Source: Cetobacterium ceti
Lineage (GTDB): Bacteria > Fusobacteriota > Fusobacteriia > Fusobacteriales > Fusobacteriaceae
Length of the DNA stretch: 64,000 nt
Direction: 5' to 3'
Assembly: GCF_900167275.1 (NCBI RefSeq)
Contig: NZ_FUWX01000006.1
Span: 1 to 64,000, forward strand
The notes under the pieces were generated by a model. The model had not been told where the DNA came from, searched no databases, and worked only from the letters and a program-made list of their open reading frames with translations. Every line of letters begins with the position of its first letter. Position 1 is the stretch's first letter. Shown in pieces: positions 34,627 to 43,949 of this stretch. Position numbers and translations under genes: made by a program.

Positions 34627-36021
34627 ATGAAGAAAAATATTTACCAAAAATCATTACTTTATTTATCTATTTTATTTATTCTTAGTCAATTTTCTTATTC
34701 AAAAGATATAGGAGATGTAGAAAGGGAAATTTTACAGTTAAATAGCAGTTTACGTATAGCTGATAAAATATATATAGGAAGCCTAGATACTTTGAAAAAC
34801 TATAATGAAAATATGGGAATATCTAAGAATGATTTAGAATTAGATATAGAAGATAATTTATTTTATTTAAATAAGGTAAAAGAGAAAAGAAAAAATCTTT
34901 TAGAAGAATGGAAAATTTTAAAAAAAGAATTGGGAAATAATTATACAGGATTAATATTTTCTGAAAATGATTTAGAAGAAGAAAAAAAATTAAAAATATT
35001 AAAACTAGTTAAATTAAATAATGTAGAAGATATTTATAAAGCTTTTGAGAATGAAAATAATGAAAATGGAATTGCTAAATTAATAAGAAGCTTAAGAAAA
35101 ATTAAAAGAGAAACTCCATATATTTATTCAGGAGAATTAATAAGGAAAAGTTTAGAAAATTTTGAGGAAGATATAAGTTTTTTTCCTGAAGAAATTCAAG
35201 AGAAAAAATGGCGAGGAAAAGGACAAAAATTTTCTTATTCTGGAAAAGAAAACATAAATAATTTTTATGAAGATAATAATTATAGTTTAAATGGAGCAAT
35301 GGGAATAATAGAATATGGAATTGATAAAAATGATTCAGTGGGAATGATATTAGGAGGAAATAAAGGGAAATTTAAGTCTATGGGCTCTATAAATATGAAT
35401 TCATCTTATATGGGATATTTTTTAAGACATAATTTTAAAAATATTGAATTTAAAACAGAAATTGCATATGAATTTTCTGAGTTAAGGGGAGAAAGAGAAA
35501 ATATTATTTCCAATAACTATAAAGGCAATTCTTTTAAGGGAACAATAGAAGGAAAATATTTTTTTAATAGGGAGAAGGAATTAGCTTTTGTTCCCTATGG
35601 TAGGTTAAGTTATTTGTATATTAAACAGGATGAAATTAAAGAAAATCCTTTAGAAAATAATCCAATTTTAAATATAAAGCAATCTATTGAAAAATATTTA
35701 GAAGGATCTTTAGGATTGAATCTTATAAAAACATCATATTTTAAAAATGGTATTTTAAAAAATACTTTTGGCGGAGAATTAAAAACAATACTAAATAAGA
35801 AGATAGATCCTTTAAAGGGAAAATTTATAGATAAAAATAAAAGTAGTTCAAGTTTTTATTTTGAAAATAGGGAGATAAGTAAAGTTAAAGAGTCATTGAA
35901 ATATCATATTGACTATGAACAAAAAAATGGAATTATATACGGATGTGGATTGATATATGAATTTTCAAGTATATCTAAAAAAAATTATAAAATAGATTTT
36001 AACTTAGGATATAAATTTTAA
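34627..36021 (+). CDS. outer-membrane autotransporter-like barrel protein
   Basis: A 464-residue exported protein. The signal peptide spans residues 1-25 (ending SYSKD). Residues 28-190 are helical, charged and coiled-coil-like. Residues 210-464 have the alternating pattern of a beta-barrel (SLNGAMGIIEYGIDKNDSVGMILGGNKGKF, FVPYGRLSYLYI) and end in YKF, the terminal Phe read by the barrel assembly machinery. The layout resembles fusobacterial autotransporter barrels with a very short passenger. It is followed 11 bases later by a second barrel gene. Specific function unknown. Confidence 0.78.
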   Translation: MKKNIYQKSLLYLSILFILSQFSYSKDIGDVEREILQLNSSLRIADKIYIGSLDTLKNYNENMGISKNDLELDIEDNLFYLNKVKEKRKNLLEEWKILKKELGNNYTGLIFSENDLEEEKKLKILKLVKLNNVEDIYKAFENENNENGIAKLIRSLRKIKRETPYIYSGELIRKSLENFEEDISFFPEEIQEKKWRGKGQKFSYSGKENINNFYEDNNYSLNGAMGIIEYGIDKNDSVGMILGGNKGKFKSMGSINMNSSYMGYFLRHNFKNIEFKTEIAYEFSELRGERENIISNNYKGNSFKGTIEGKYFFNREKELAFVPYGRLSYLYIKQDEIKENPLENNPILNIKQSIEKYLEGSLGLNLIKTSYFKNGILKNTFGGELKTILNKKIDPLKGKFIDKNKSSSSFYFENREISKVKESLKYHIDYEQKNGIIYGCGLIYEFSSISKKNYKIDFNLGYKF

Positions 36022-36032
36022 AAGGAGATTAA

Positions 36033-36965
36033 ATGAAAAAAATAGCACTTTTATTTATTATTTTTACAAATTTTATTTTTGGAGAAACATCAAAACATAA
36101 TTTAGGAGTTTCTTTAAAAACTATGAATGGAAAATCAAAGGAATATGTATATGATATAAATAACGGAGACAAAATAAGTTATTTAGAGTGGGAAATAAAA
36201 AATATACCATTGTTAGTTTTAGATTATAACTATAATATTTCTGAAAATTTAGATACAAATTTTTCTTTTGGAAAAAATATATCATCATCTTTTAATAGCA
36301 ACATGAAAGACTATGACTGGTATAATTCAGATACTACTTCAAATAAAGAGGATTATGGAAAACCTTATGCCTATAGTAAAAACAAAAGCAAAACTGATGA
36401 AATTTTAAAGTTTGATTGGCAATTGAGATATTTAATGTCTTTGAATCATAATATAAAGTTAGGACCATATATGGGAATCAATTATGATAGATTTAAATTT
36501 ACTGCAAAAGTTGGAAATCAAGAAGTATATGATAATTATGGAAATGTAAAAGATATAATGGGAAAAAATAATAATAAAAATGGAGTAAAATATACTCAAG
36601 AATACATAACTCCTTATATTGGATATTTCATGAGTTATGAGATAGATAAATTAAAAATTGAAGGGAAAATACAGGGATCTACTTTAGGAAAAGGGAAAGC
36701 CCAGGACACTCATATTTTGACAAATACAGTTGGAAAAGAGAAATATAAGGATATAAAAAATATTATGGTAGAAGTAAAAGCAATATATGCTCTAACAGAG
36801 TCTATTGATATTAATGGTTCAATAGGAATAAATAAGTATTATAGTAAGAAAAGTTCAGAAGTTAATATAAATTTTGATAATAAAAATCAAGTGAAAGCTA
36901 AAGGAATAACAGGAACTAGCCACTTATCAACTTTAGTATCTATAGGAGCAAATTATAAATTTTAA
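36033..36965 (+). CDS. outer-membrane beta-barrel protein, unknown function
   Basis: A 310-residue exported protein. A signal peptide (MKKIALLFIIFTNFIFG) is followed by alternating strands with Tyr/Phe edges (LNHNIKLGPYMGINYDRFKF, YTQEYITPYIGYFMSYEI) and a C-terminal Phe (GANYKF). It has no recognisable plug or passenger domain. It shares an operon with the preceding barrel protein (AAAGGAG, 11-base gap) and is closed by a terminator. I cannot name its function. Confidence 0.78.
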   Translation: MKKIALLFIIFTNFIFGETSKHNLGVSLKTMNGKSKEYVYDINNGDKISYLEWEIKNIPLLVLDYNYNISENLDTNFSFGKNISSSFNSNMKDYDWYNSDTTSNKEDYGKPYAYSKNKSKTDEILKFDWQLRYLMSLNHNIKLGPYMGINYDRFKFTAKVGNQEVYDNYGNVKDIMGKNNNKNGVKYTQEYITPYIGYFMSYEIDKLKIEGKIQGSTLGKGKAQDTHILTNTVGKEKYKDIKNIMVEVKAIYALTESIDINGSIGINKYYSKKSSEVNINFDNKNQVKAKGITGTSHLSTLVSIGANYKF

Positions 36966-36971
36966 AAATGA

Positions 36972-36997
36972 AAAAAGCAGGAATTTTCCTGCTTTTT
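36972..36997. terminator. bidirectional terminator between barrel protein and gltS
   Basis: AAAAAGCAGGAA and TTCCTGCTTTTT form a near-perfect hairpin between convergent genes. Confidence 0.9.
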
Positions 36998-38185
36998 CTA
37001 TTTTAATATATTCATAAAAAAGGTTATTATGGCGGCGTTAAAGAAATCAATAAATAATCCACCCACTATTGGAATAACAAAGAATGCCTTAGGAGATGGA
37101 AAATATTTGGCTGTTAAAGCTTCCATATTAGCAAGAGCTTTTGGAGTAGTTCCAAATCCACATCCGCAGTGTCCACTTGTAATAACAACAGCATCGTAAT
37201 CTTTTCCTGTTAATTTAAATGTTATAAAATATGCAAATAAAGTGATTAAAATAGTTTGACCTAATAACATTAGAACTAAAGGACCAGCTAACTCTTTTAA
37301 TTCCCAAAGTTTAAAACTCATTAAAGTCATAGATAAAAATATTGTTAATGTAAAACTACCAATTACATTTATAACATCCATATTAATTTCAAATTTACCT
37401 GAAAAATCAGATAAATTTCTAATAAGGGCTGCAGCAAACATTGAACCTATATATGAAGGAAGGACTATTCCAATATCACTAAGAAATTTAGAAATTAAAC
37501 TACCAATTCCCATAGCGATAATAACTTGAAATCCACCAATTGAAATTAAACTTCCCTTTATCATATCATTTTTTTCATTGGCAGTTTCATAAATTGCCCC
37601 AGACTTTCTTGTATCTAATAATTTATGTCTTTTTATCAATCTATTAGCAATGGGACCAGCTATGATACTACCTGCAATTAAAGCATAAGTAGCAGTGGCC
37701 ATTGCAATAAGAGTAGCTCCTTTAGCACCATATCCTTCTAAAATTGGCCCAAAAGCACCAGCAGTTCCAGGACCACCTGTAGTTGACATAGAACCTGTTG
37801 CCAAACCAATTAGAGGATTTAAATGTAAAAATTCTGCCATTCCAACTCCGATAATATTTTGGAATAAGGCAAGACCCACTGAAGCAATTAAAAACATTAA
37901 AACAGGAATTCCTGCTTTTTTTAGTAATTTTAAACTAGCAGAAAAACCAACAGTAGTAAAAAATGCTATCATAAATAAATCTCTTAATGAATCTTCAAAA
38001 ATAATAGTGAAAAAACCAGCTTCATGACCGATTAGAGTTATGATTGAAAAAGCTGTACCTCCGGTTACTGCTTCAGGAATACAGTTATTTTTTAAAAACT
38101 TAAAGGTATTATTGAGAAATTTCCCCAAATAAAGAACTATGACTGATAATGCAATTGTTTGAATTGTTGAAAGCTCGATGTTCAT
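36998..38185 (-). CDS. gltS: sodium/glutamate symporter GltS
   Basis: A 395-residue inner-membrane Na+/glutamate symporter of the GltS (ESS) family with ten or more membrane segments. Family marks include the glycine-rich GLATGSMSTTGGPGTAGAFGPILEGYG in the first half and ITSGHCGCGFGTTPKALANMEALTAKYFPSPKAFFVIPIVGGLFIDFFN near the C-terminus. It is a single gene with TAGGAGG before the ATG. Confidence 0.93.
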   Translation of the reverse strand: MNIELSTIQTIALSVIVLYLGKFLNNTFKFLKNNCIPEAVTGGTAFSIITLIGHEAGFFTIIFEDSLRDLFMIAFFTTVGFSASLKLLKKAGIPVLMFLIASVGLALFQNIIGVGMAEFLHLNPLIGLATGSMSTTGGPGTAGAFGPILEGYGAKGATLIAMATATYALIAGSIIAGPIANRLIKRHKLLDTRKSGAIYETANEKNDMIKGSLISIGGFQVIIAMGIGSLISKFLSDIGIVLPSYIGSMFAAALIRNLSDFSGKFEINMDVINVIGSFTLTIFLSMTLMSFKLWELKELAGPLVLMLLGQTILITLFAYFITFKLTGKDYDAVVITSGHCGCGFGTTPKALANMEALTAKYFPSPKAFFVIPIVGGLFIDFFNAAIITFFMNILK

Positions 38186-38493
38186 TGTAACCTCCTAAAT
38201 GTTTGAAAATTACCTATTTATAACTATACTCTATCACTTATATTTAAATACATACAATATATAGAATATATAAAAAGGGGGTAGTGTATAGTAAAATGGA
38301 AAAAATTCTATTTTTTTAGTACAAAATTAAGATTTAATAAATATAACATTAAAAATATAAATAGTAAATAGTTAAATTTTATATAAAATTTATATAAAAG
38401 AAAAAAAATATATAACAGTTTGCAAAACAATCACTTTTAACTATAAATATACACAAAAATAAAATTTTAAATAATATATATGGGGTGAAAATA
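38186..38493. other. AT-rich intergenic region, no gene
   Basis: About 300 bases between divergent gltS and the DprA-like gene. No reading frame with a ribosome site was seen. It holds a perfect inverted repeat at 38377-38399 (arms TTTTATATAAA and TTTATATAAAA around one A) and a run of G at 38277-38282. Promoters for both neighbours must lie here, but the sequence is too AT-rich to choose boxes with confidence. Confidence 0.6.
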
Positions 38494-39513
38494 TTGATAT
38501 ATGAGAGTTTGAGAATTTTTTCTAAAATTTATTCCTATACAGGTTCTAATAATGAAGATATTATTTTCAATTCTAAGCGATTATATAAAATATGTATGGA
38601 TAGTTTTTCTGAAAATATAAATATATTTAAAATAAAAGAAAAAAAATGCATGGACTTTTTTTATGACAAAGAAATCTTTTTAAAAGAATCAGAAAAAGAA
38701 GTTATAATTTTTTTTAGAAAATTTTTTAAAGAGGTATTAAAAGAGATAGAGGAAGAAATAAAAATTGAAAAAAAATTAAATATAAAAGCTATAGATATTT
38801 TTTCTGAAGATTATCCAGAAGAATTAAAAAAAATAGAGGTACCTCCTTATATCTTATATGGAATAGGAAATACAAAGGAAATAAAAAATAAAAATTCTTT
38901 AGGAATAGTAGGAACTAGAAATCCAGAAAAATATTTTTCAAATTTAATAGGAGAAGAAATAGGGAAGATATTAGTAGAAAAAAATTATAATGGAATAGGA
39001 GGTTTAGCTTTAGGATGTGATTCCATAGGTCATGAAAAAATTTTAAAATATGGAGGAATTACTGGGGTGATTTTAGGACAAGGATTAAATAGGGAAATTT
39101 ATCCTAGGGAAAATAAAAATTTAATAAAAAAAATACTGGATAAAAATGGATATGTAATTTCAGAAGTTCCCATTAACGAATCTGTAAAAAGAGATTATCT
39201 TTTAAGAAGAAATCGGATTCAAGGAACAATAGGTAAAGGGATTTTTGTTTTGGAAACAGGATTAAAAGGTGGAACAATAAAAACTATAAAAGATACTTTA
39301 AAAGAAAATAAAAAAGTTTTTTTATGGGATCCCAGAGAAAAATTAGAAAAAAATTTATCAATTGAGGGAAACTATGGAATAATTGAAAAAAATAAAAAAA
39401 TGGGAATCTCTTTAAAAAAAATGGAAAAAATTATTTTAATAAAAAATGGGAAAGAATTTATAGAAGAATTAGAAAGAGAGGAAAATAAATTTTCCCCTCT
39501 AAAATTATTTTAA
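38494..39513 (+). CDS. DprA/Smf-like DNA-processing protein (divergent)
   Basis: A 339-residue protein whose residues about 95-280 match the Rossmann-like DprA core: LGIVGTRNPEKYFSN, YNGIGGLALGCDSIGHEKIL, GVILGQGLNREIYPRENKNLI, RRNRIQGTIGKGIFVLETGLKGGTIKT. DprA loads RecA on incoming single strands during transformation. The N-terminal 90 residues are unusual and lysine-rich, and there is no clear C-terminal winged helix. The start is TTG at 38494 with TGGGGTG six bases upstream; a GTG nine bases earlier lies in that site. Its stop overlaps the convergent amidohydrolase end by four bases. Confidence 0.8.
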   Translation: MIYESLRIFSKIYSYTGSNNEDIIFNSKRLYKICMDSFSENINIFKIKEKKCMDFFYDKEIFLKESEKEVIIFFRKFFKEVLKEIEEEIKIEKKLNIKAIDIFSEDYPEELKKIEVPPYILYGIGNTKEIKNKNSLGIVGTRNPEKYFSNLIGEEIGKILVEKNYNGIGGLALGCDSIGHEKILKYGGITGVILGQGLNREIYPRENKNLIKKILDKNGYVISEVPINESVKRDYLLRRNRIQGTIGKGIFVLETGLKGGTIKTIKDTLKENKKVFLWDPREKLEKNLSIEGNYGIIEKNKKMGISLKKMEKIILIKNGKEFIEELEREENKFSPLKLF

Positions 39514-40646
39514 ATTATTTCTTTTCCTTCAATATAAACTTTTTCAACTTGAGATTCTAATAAAAGAGGATGGTTAGACCATATAACAATATCTCCGTCT
39601 AATCCCTCTTTTAAACTTCCTTTTCTATTATCTATATTTAAAATTTCAGCAGGATTAACTGTAATTGCTTTTAGAGCTTCAAACTCTGGTAATCCAGCTT
39701 TCATAGCCATGGCAGCACAAAGATTTAAAGCGTGTTGGGGAATAACGTAGTGATCTGTCATTATGGCAATTTTAACCCCAGCTTTATAAAGAGCATTGAC
39801 AGTTTTAAAAGATTTTTCTTTTAATTCTATTTTTGTTTTAGCTCCAAAGGAAGGGCCAATAATAGCTGGATATCCTTGTTCTCTTAAATAATCAGCAATT
39901 AAATGTCCCTCTGTACAATGATCTAAAGTTAGTTTTAGATTAAATTCTTTGGCAATTCTAATTGCAGTACAAATATCTTCAGATTTATGAGCATGGGCTT
40001 TCAATGGAATTTCTCTATTTAAAACTGGTAAAAGAGGTTCTAATTTAAAATTAATATCAAAAATTTCATTTTTTTCTAGGGCATCGATTTTTCTTATTTG
40101 ATAATTTCTTGCCTCAGTAAGAGTTTTTCTAAGAAGACTAGCTGTTCCCATACGAGTAACAGGACGATTTTTTAAATTTGGTATATTTCTTTTGGTATTT
40201 TCTCCAAAGGCACATTTCATCCCAGCATATGGATTTATAACCATTTTATCTACAATATTTCCATTTAAAGAGATAATAGCCGCTTGACCTCCTAAAACAT
40301 TTAAACTTCCAGGACCTGTACAAACAGTTGTAACTCCCCCTTGAAGAGCTTCTTTTATAGTTGGGTCATTGGGATTTATACCATCTATAGCTCTTACTTC
40401 AGGAGTAATAGAATCAGAAGCTTCATTAAAGTCAGCTCCTTCCCATCCCATGGCATCTCCACTAAGACCTAAATGAGAATGGGAATCAATAAGACCGGGA
40501 GTTATGTATTTACCTTGACAATCTATGAAATTGTCCCCTAAAATTTCATCTGCGATTTTAGAAATTTTACCATTTTCAATTAAAATATCTTTTTTAACAA
40601 AGGCTTTTTCTTCTAAAAGGAAAAGCAAACCATTTTTGATTAACAT
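39510..40646 (-). CDS. amidohydrolase-superfamily protein
   Basis: A 378-residue metal-dependent hydrolase of the imidazolonepropionase/dihydroorotase-like amidohydrolase group. The sequence shows a beta-sandwich start, ITPGLIDSHSHLG (HxH metal site), histidines in KAHAHKSEDI and TLDHCTEGH, and MTDHYV (catalytic Asp) with LKAITVNPAEILNIDNRKGSLKEGLDGDIVIW near the end. The substrate is unknown. The start is ATG at 40646 with TGGAGGGG upstream; a longer frame from 40685 crosses that site. It is transcribed singly, back to back with pepF. Confidence 0.88.
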   Translation of the reverse strand: MLIKNGLLFLLEEKAFVKKDILIENGKISKIADEILGDNFIDCQGKYITPGLIDSHSHLGLSGDAMGWEGADFNEASDSITPEVRAIDGINPNDPTIKEALQGGVTTVCTGPGSLNVLGGQAAIISLNGNIVDKMVINPYAGMKCAFGENTKRNIPNLKNRPVTRMGTASLLRKTLTEARNYQIRKIDALEKNEIFDINFKLEPLLPVLNREIPLKAHAHKSEDICTAIRIAKEFNLKLTLDHCTEGHLIADYLREQGYPAIIGPSFGAKTKIELKEKSFKTVNALYKAGVKIAIMTDHYVIPQHALNLCAAMAMKAGLPEFEALKAITVNPAEILNIDNRKGSLKEGLDGDIVIWSNHPLLLESQVEKVYIEGKEII

Positions 40647-40768
40647 AAAATCCCCTCCATAAATTATTTGTCTTGAATCTATCACAAAAAGTTTATTTTG
40701 TATATAACCTTTATTTTAGGAAAAAAGTTAAGTATAATAGTAATAATTCAGTGTAAGGAGGAATAATT

Positions 40769-42463
40769 GTGAAGTTTTCAGAATTTAAATATGAAAGACC
40801 AAATTTAGAAGAGATAAAAAAAGAGTATAATAGGTTACTTGAAAATATAAAAAATGCAAAAAGTAAAGAAGAGGAGTATGAGAATATTCTTGAAATAAAT
40901 AAAATTAGAAATAGAATTTTTTCTTTAGGTTCTATTAGTATGATAAGACATACAATAAATACAGAGGATAAATTTTATGATGAAGAAAATAATTATTGGG
41001 ATGAACATTCTCCATATTATGAAGAATTGGATAATGAATTTTATAAAGTAATTTTAAAATCAAAAAATAGAGAGTTTTTAGAAAATAAATTTACAAAACA
41101 ATTTTTTGTGTTGGCAGAGGATGCTATAAAAAGTTTTGATTCAAGTATAATAGAGGAATTACAAGAGGAAAATAGACTATCTTCTGAATATCAAAAGTTA
41201 ATTGCTTCAGCAAAAATTGAGTTTCAAGGAGACGTAAGAAATTTATCTGGATTAACTCCATTTATGCTAGATAAAAATAGAGAAGTAAGAAAAAATGCTT
41301 CAGAAGCAAAATTTAATTTCTTTAGGGAAAATGAAGAAAAAATAGATGAAATTTTTCATAAATTAGTTCAAGTTAGAGATAAAATGGCAAAAAAATTAGG
41401 TTATAAGAACTTTGTTGAATTGGGATATATTAGAATGAATAGAAGTGATTATAATCCAGAAATGGTTGAAAACTTTAGAAAACAAGTAAAAGATTACATA
41501 GTTCCTGTTGCTAGTGATCTTTATGAAAGACAAAAAGAAAGATTAGGATTGGATAGTTTAAAATATTATGATCAAAATTATGAGTTTACAACAGGAAATG
41601 CAACTCCAAAGGGAGATGCTGATTGGATAATAAAAAATGGTCAGAAAATGTATTCGGAACTTTCCAAGGAAACAGAGAAATTTTTCAACTTTATGGTTAA
41701 AAATGAACTTATGGATTTAAAAACTAAGGAAGGAAAAGCTTCTGGAGGATATTGTGATTATATTGCTTTATATAAATCTCCATTTATATTTTCAAACTTC
41801 AATGGAACATCTGGAGATATAGATGTGTTAACTCATGAGGCGGGACATGCATTTCAAGCCTATAAATCTTCTTGGATTGAAGTTCCAGAAATTAATTTTC
41901 CAACATATGAAAGTTGTGAAATTCATTCTATGAGTATGGAGTTTTTTACATGGCCTTGGATGAATCTTTTCTTTAAGGAAGATACAGATAAATATAAATT
42001 TTCTCATTTGGGAGGGGCTATGAAGTTTATTCCATATGGAATAACTGTGGATCATTTCCAACATAAAATTTACGAAAATCCAAATATGACTCCAGAAGAA
42101 AGAAAAAAAGCTTGGAGAGACCTTGAAAAATATTATCTTCCACATAAGGATTATGAGGGGTGTGATTTCTTAGAAAGAGGAGGTTGGTGGTTCCAACAAT
42201 CACATATATTCCAAAGTCCATTTTATTATATAGATTATACTTTAGCTCAAATGTGTGCTCTACAATTCTTTAAAAGAATGAATGAAGATAGGGAAGATGC
42301 GTGGAAAGATTATGTAAGACTTTGTGAAATAGGTGGAACTAAATCATTTTTAGGACTTGTTGAATATGCAAATTTAAAATCTCCATTTGAAGATGGAACT
42401 GTTAAATCAGTTATTGGAGATATAAAAGCTTGGTTAGATAAAATAGAAGATAAAAAATTATAA
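40769..42463 (+). CDS. pepF: M3-family oligoendopeptidase (PepF type)
   Basis: A 564-residue cytoplasmic zinc peptidase that degrades short peptides. The zinc motif HEAGH is at 356-360 and the third ligand is probably E384 in ESCEIHSMSME. The length fits the shorter PepF/M3 clade. The start is GTG with AAGGAGGA six bases upstream. It is a single gene with a strong terminator. Confidence 0.93.
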   Translation: MKFSEFKYERPNLEEIKKEYNRLLENIKNAKSKEEEYENILEINKIRNRIFSLGSISMIRHTINTEDKFYDEENNYWDEHSPYYEELDNEFYKVILKSKNREFLENKFTKQFFVLAEDAIKSFDSSIIEELQEENRLSSEYQKLIASAKIEFQGDVRNLSGLTPFMLDKNREVRKNASEAKFNFFRENEEKIDEIFHKLVQVRDKMAKKLGYKNFVELGYIRMNRSDYNPEMVENFRKQVKDYIVPVASDLYERQKERLGLDSLKYYDQNYEFTTGNATPKGDADWIIKNGQKMYSELSKETEKFFNFMVKNELMDLKTKEGKASGGYCDYIALYKSPFIFSNFNGTSGDIDVLTHEAGHAFQAYKSSWIEVPEINFPTYESCEIHSMSMEFFTWPWMNLFFKEDTDKYKFSHLGGAMKFIPYGITVDHFQHKIYENPNMTPEERKKAWRDLEKYYLPHKDYEGCDFLERGGWWFQQSHIFQSPFYYIDYTLAQMCALQFFKRMNEDREDAWKDYVRLCEIGGTKSFLGLVEYANLKSPFEDGTVKSVIGDIKAWLDKIEDKKL

Positions 42464-42464
42464 T

Positions 42465-42496
42465 AAAAGGAGGTCGAGTTTTTTCGACCTCCTTTT
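42465..42496. terminator. bidirectional terminator between pepF and MATE genes
   Basis: AAAAGGAGGTCGA and TCGACCTCCTTTT form a perfect 13-base stem with a short loop. Confidence 0.93.
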
Positions 42497-42509
42497 GACT
42501 ATATCTCTT

Positions 42510-43886
42510 TTAACAAGTTGAAACTTCTTTTGTTAAATCTTTAATCCATTTTGTAGATTTTAATCTTGGATATGTAACAATAACTTTAAATGGTTCTTCT
42601 AAACAAACTAAAAAGTAAAGAGGAACAATTGGAAGTTTGAAATATAGTGCTCCTAAAAATGCTAGGGGAACACCTACTCCCCAAATACCAAGAAGTTCTG
42701 TAATAATGGCATATAAAACATCTCCACCACCACGTAAAACTCCAATAATTTGAATAATTCCAAAAAATCTAACAGGAACGAAGACAGCCATTATTTTTAA
42801 AACTAAAATTACATTTTTTTGAGTCTCTGGTGAAGTTTTAAATAACATGGCAATAAGAGGAGATATTAGGAAAATAATCCCTCCAATTAAAACACCTAAA
42901 AGAGTTCCAAAATTACTTATGATCTGGGCATCTTCATAGGCCTCATCTTTTTTATTAGCTCCAATTTTATTTCCAATTAAAATAGAAGCAGCTACAGCAA
43001 TTCCTATTCCAAAAATATTAAACATATTATTTATAGTTGTAGCTATTTGCATAGTAGCAGTTGCATGGGTTCCAAGTTTTGCATAGGCAACAGAATAAGC
43101 TGTGATTCCTGCAACCCACATAACATCATTAAAAATTACTGGAGATGCAGTTTTGAAAAACTTTTTAATAAGTTCCAAATCAAAATTAAACATCTCTTTA
43201 AAAGAAGCTGCGATTATATTTTTCTTTATATATACAAAGAAAAGAATAACAAAAAGTTCTCCAAGTCTAGCTACTGTAGTACCCATGGCAGCTCCAGTGA
43301 CTCCATAGGGATGAACTCCAAATTTTCCAAAGATAAAAATATAATTTAAAATTCCATTGAAAATAAATCCAACTAAACTTCCATACATAGGAATTTTAGT
43401 TTGACCTGTACTTCTTAAGGCAACAGAAAAACTCATAGAAATAGAAGTTAAAATATAACTAAGGGCAACAGCCTTTAAATATCCACTTCCAAGTTTTGTA
43501 ACTATTGGGTCCATGGTAAATATATTCATAATAAATGCAGGTTTAAAGAAAGCCAAGGCTGCAAATATAAACGAAGCAAAGAATGAAAATACCAGAGAAA
43601 TTCCAAGAAATCTATAGATATCTTTTAAATCTTTTTTACCCCAAAGTTGAGACATAAAAATACCAGCACCAAGACTTATACCCATAACAGAGTTAAAAAA
43701 TACCATATAAAACTGATTGGAAAGTCCAACGGCAGCAATTTCATTTTCTCCTAAAGAACCTACCATAAGATTATCTAGAAGATTTAAAGAAGCTGTAATT
43801 AAATTTTGAAGAATTATTGGGATCGCAAGTCCCATTAGAACTGCTAAAAATTTCTTATCCAGTCCTATTTTTTTTAAAAACGTCAT
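42510..43886 (-). CDS. MATE-family efflux transporter (second copy)
   Basis: A 458-residue MATE transporter with about 12 membrane segments and the two-fold repeat of the family (ITASLNLLDNLMVGSLGENEIAAVGLSNQF and the matching second half TATMQIATTINNMFNIFGIGIAVAASILIGNKIGA). It is not closely similar to the MATE protein at 30299-31636 as far as the eye can judge, so a recent duplication is unlikely. AAAGGGGG precedes the ATG. It is a single gene. Confidence 0.9.
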   Translation of the reverse strand: MTFLKKIGLDKKFLAVLMGLAIPIILQNLITASLNLLDNLMVGSLGENEIAAVGLSNQFYMVFFNSVMGISLGAGIFMSQLWGKKDLKDIYRFLGISLVFSFFASFIFAALAFFKPAFIMNIFTMDPIVTKLGSGYLKAVALSYILTSISMSFSVALRSTGQTKIPMYGSLVGFIFNGILNYIFIFGKFGVHPYGVTGAAMGTTVARLGELFVILFFVYIKKNIIAASFKEMFNFDLELIKKFFKTASPVIFNDVMWVAGITAYSVAYAKLGTHATATMQIATTINNMFNIFGIGIAVAASILIGNKIGANKKDEAYEDAQIISNFGTLLGVLIGGIIFLISPLIAMLFKTSPETQKNVILVLKIMAVFVPVRFFGIIQIIGVLRGGGDVLYAIITELLGIWGVGVPLAFLGALYFKLPIVPLYFLVCLEEPFKVIVTYPRLKSTKWIKDLTKEVSTC

Positions 43887-43902
43887 TTTTCCCCCTTTAG
43901 AT

Positions 43903-43945
43903 AAAAAATAGAGCAGATTGGGTAATTGGCCGCCCAGCTGCTCTA
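43903..43945 (-). terminator. terminator of flavin reductase-like gene
   Basis: On the minus strand TAGAGCAG and CTGCTCTA with an inner TGGG...CCCA stem, then six T. Confidence 0.85.
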
Positions 43946-43949
43946 AAAT

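Noticed and set aside
43047-43349. Plus-strand reading frames inside the second MATE gene
   Set aside because: They are antisense shadows of the MATE coding sequence with no ribosome site or recognisable product.
30299-43886. The two MATE genes as a recent duplication
   Set aside because: Their N-terminal and repeat-region sequences differ clearly and the flanking DNA is unrelated.
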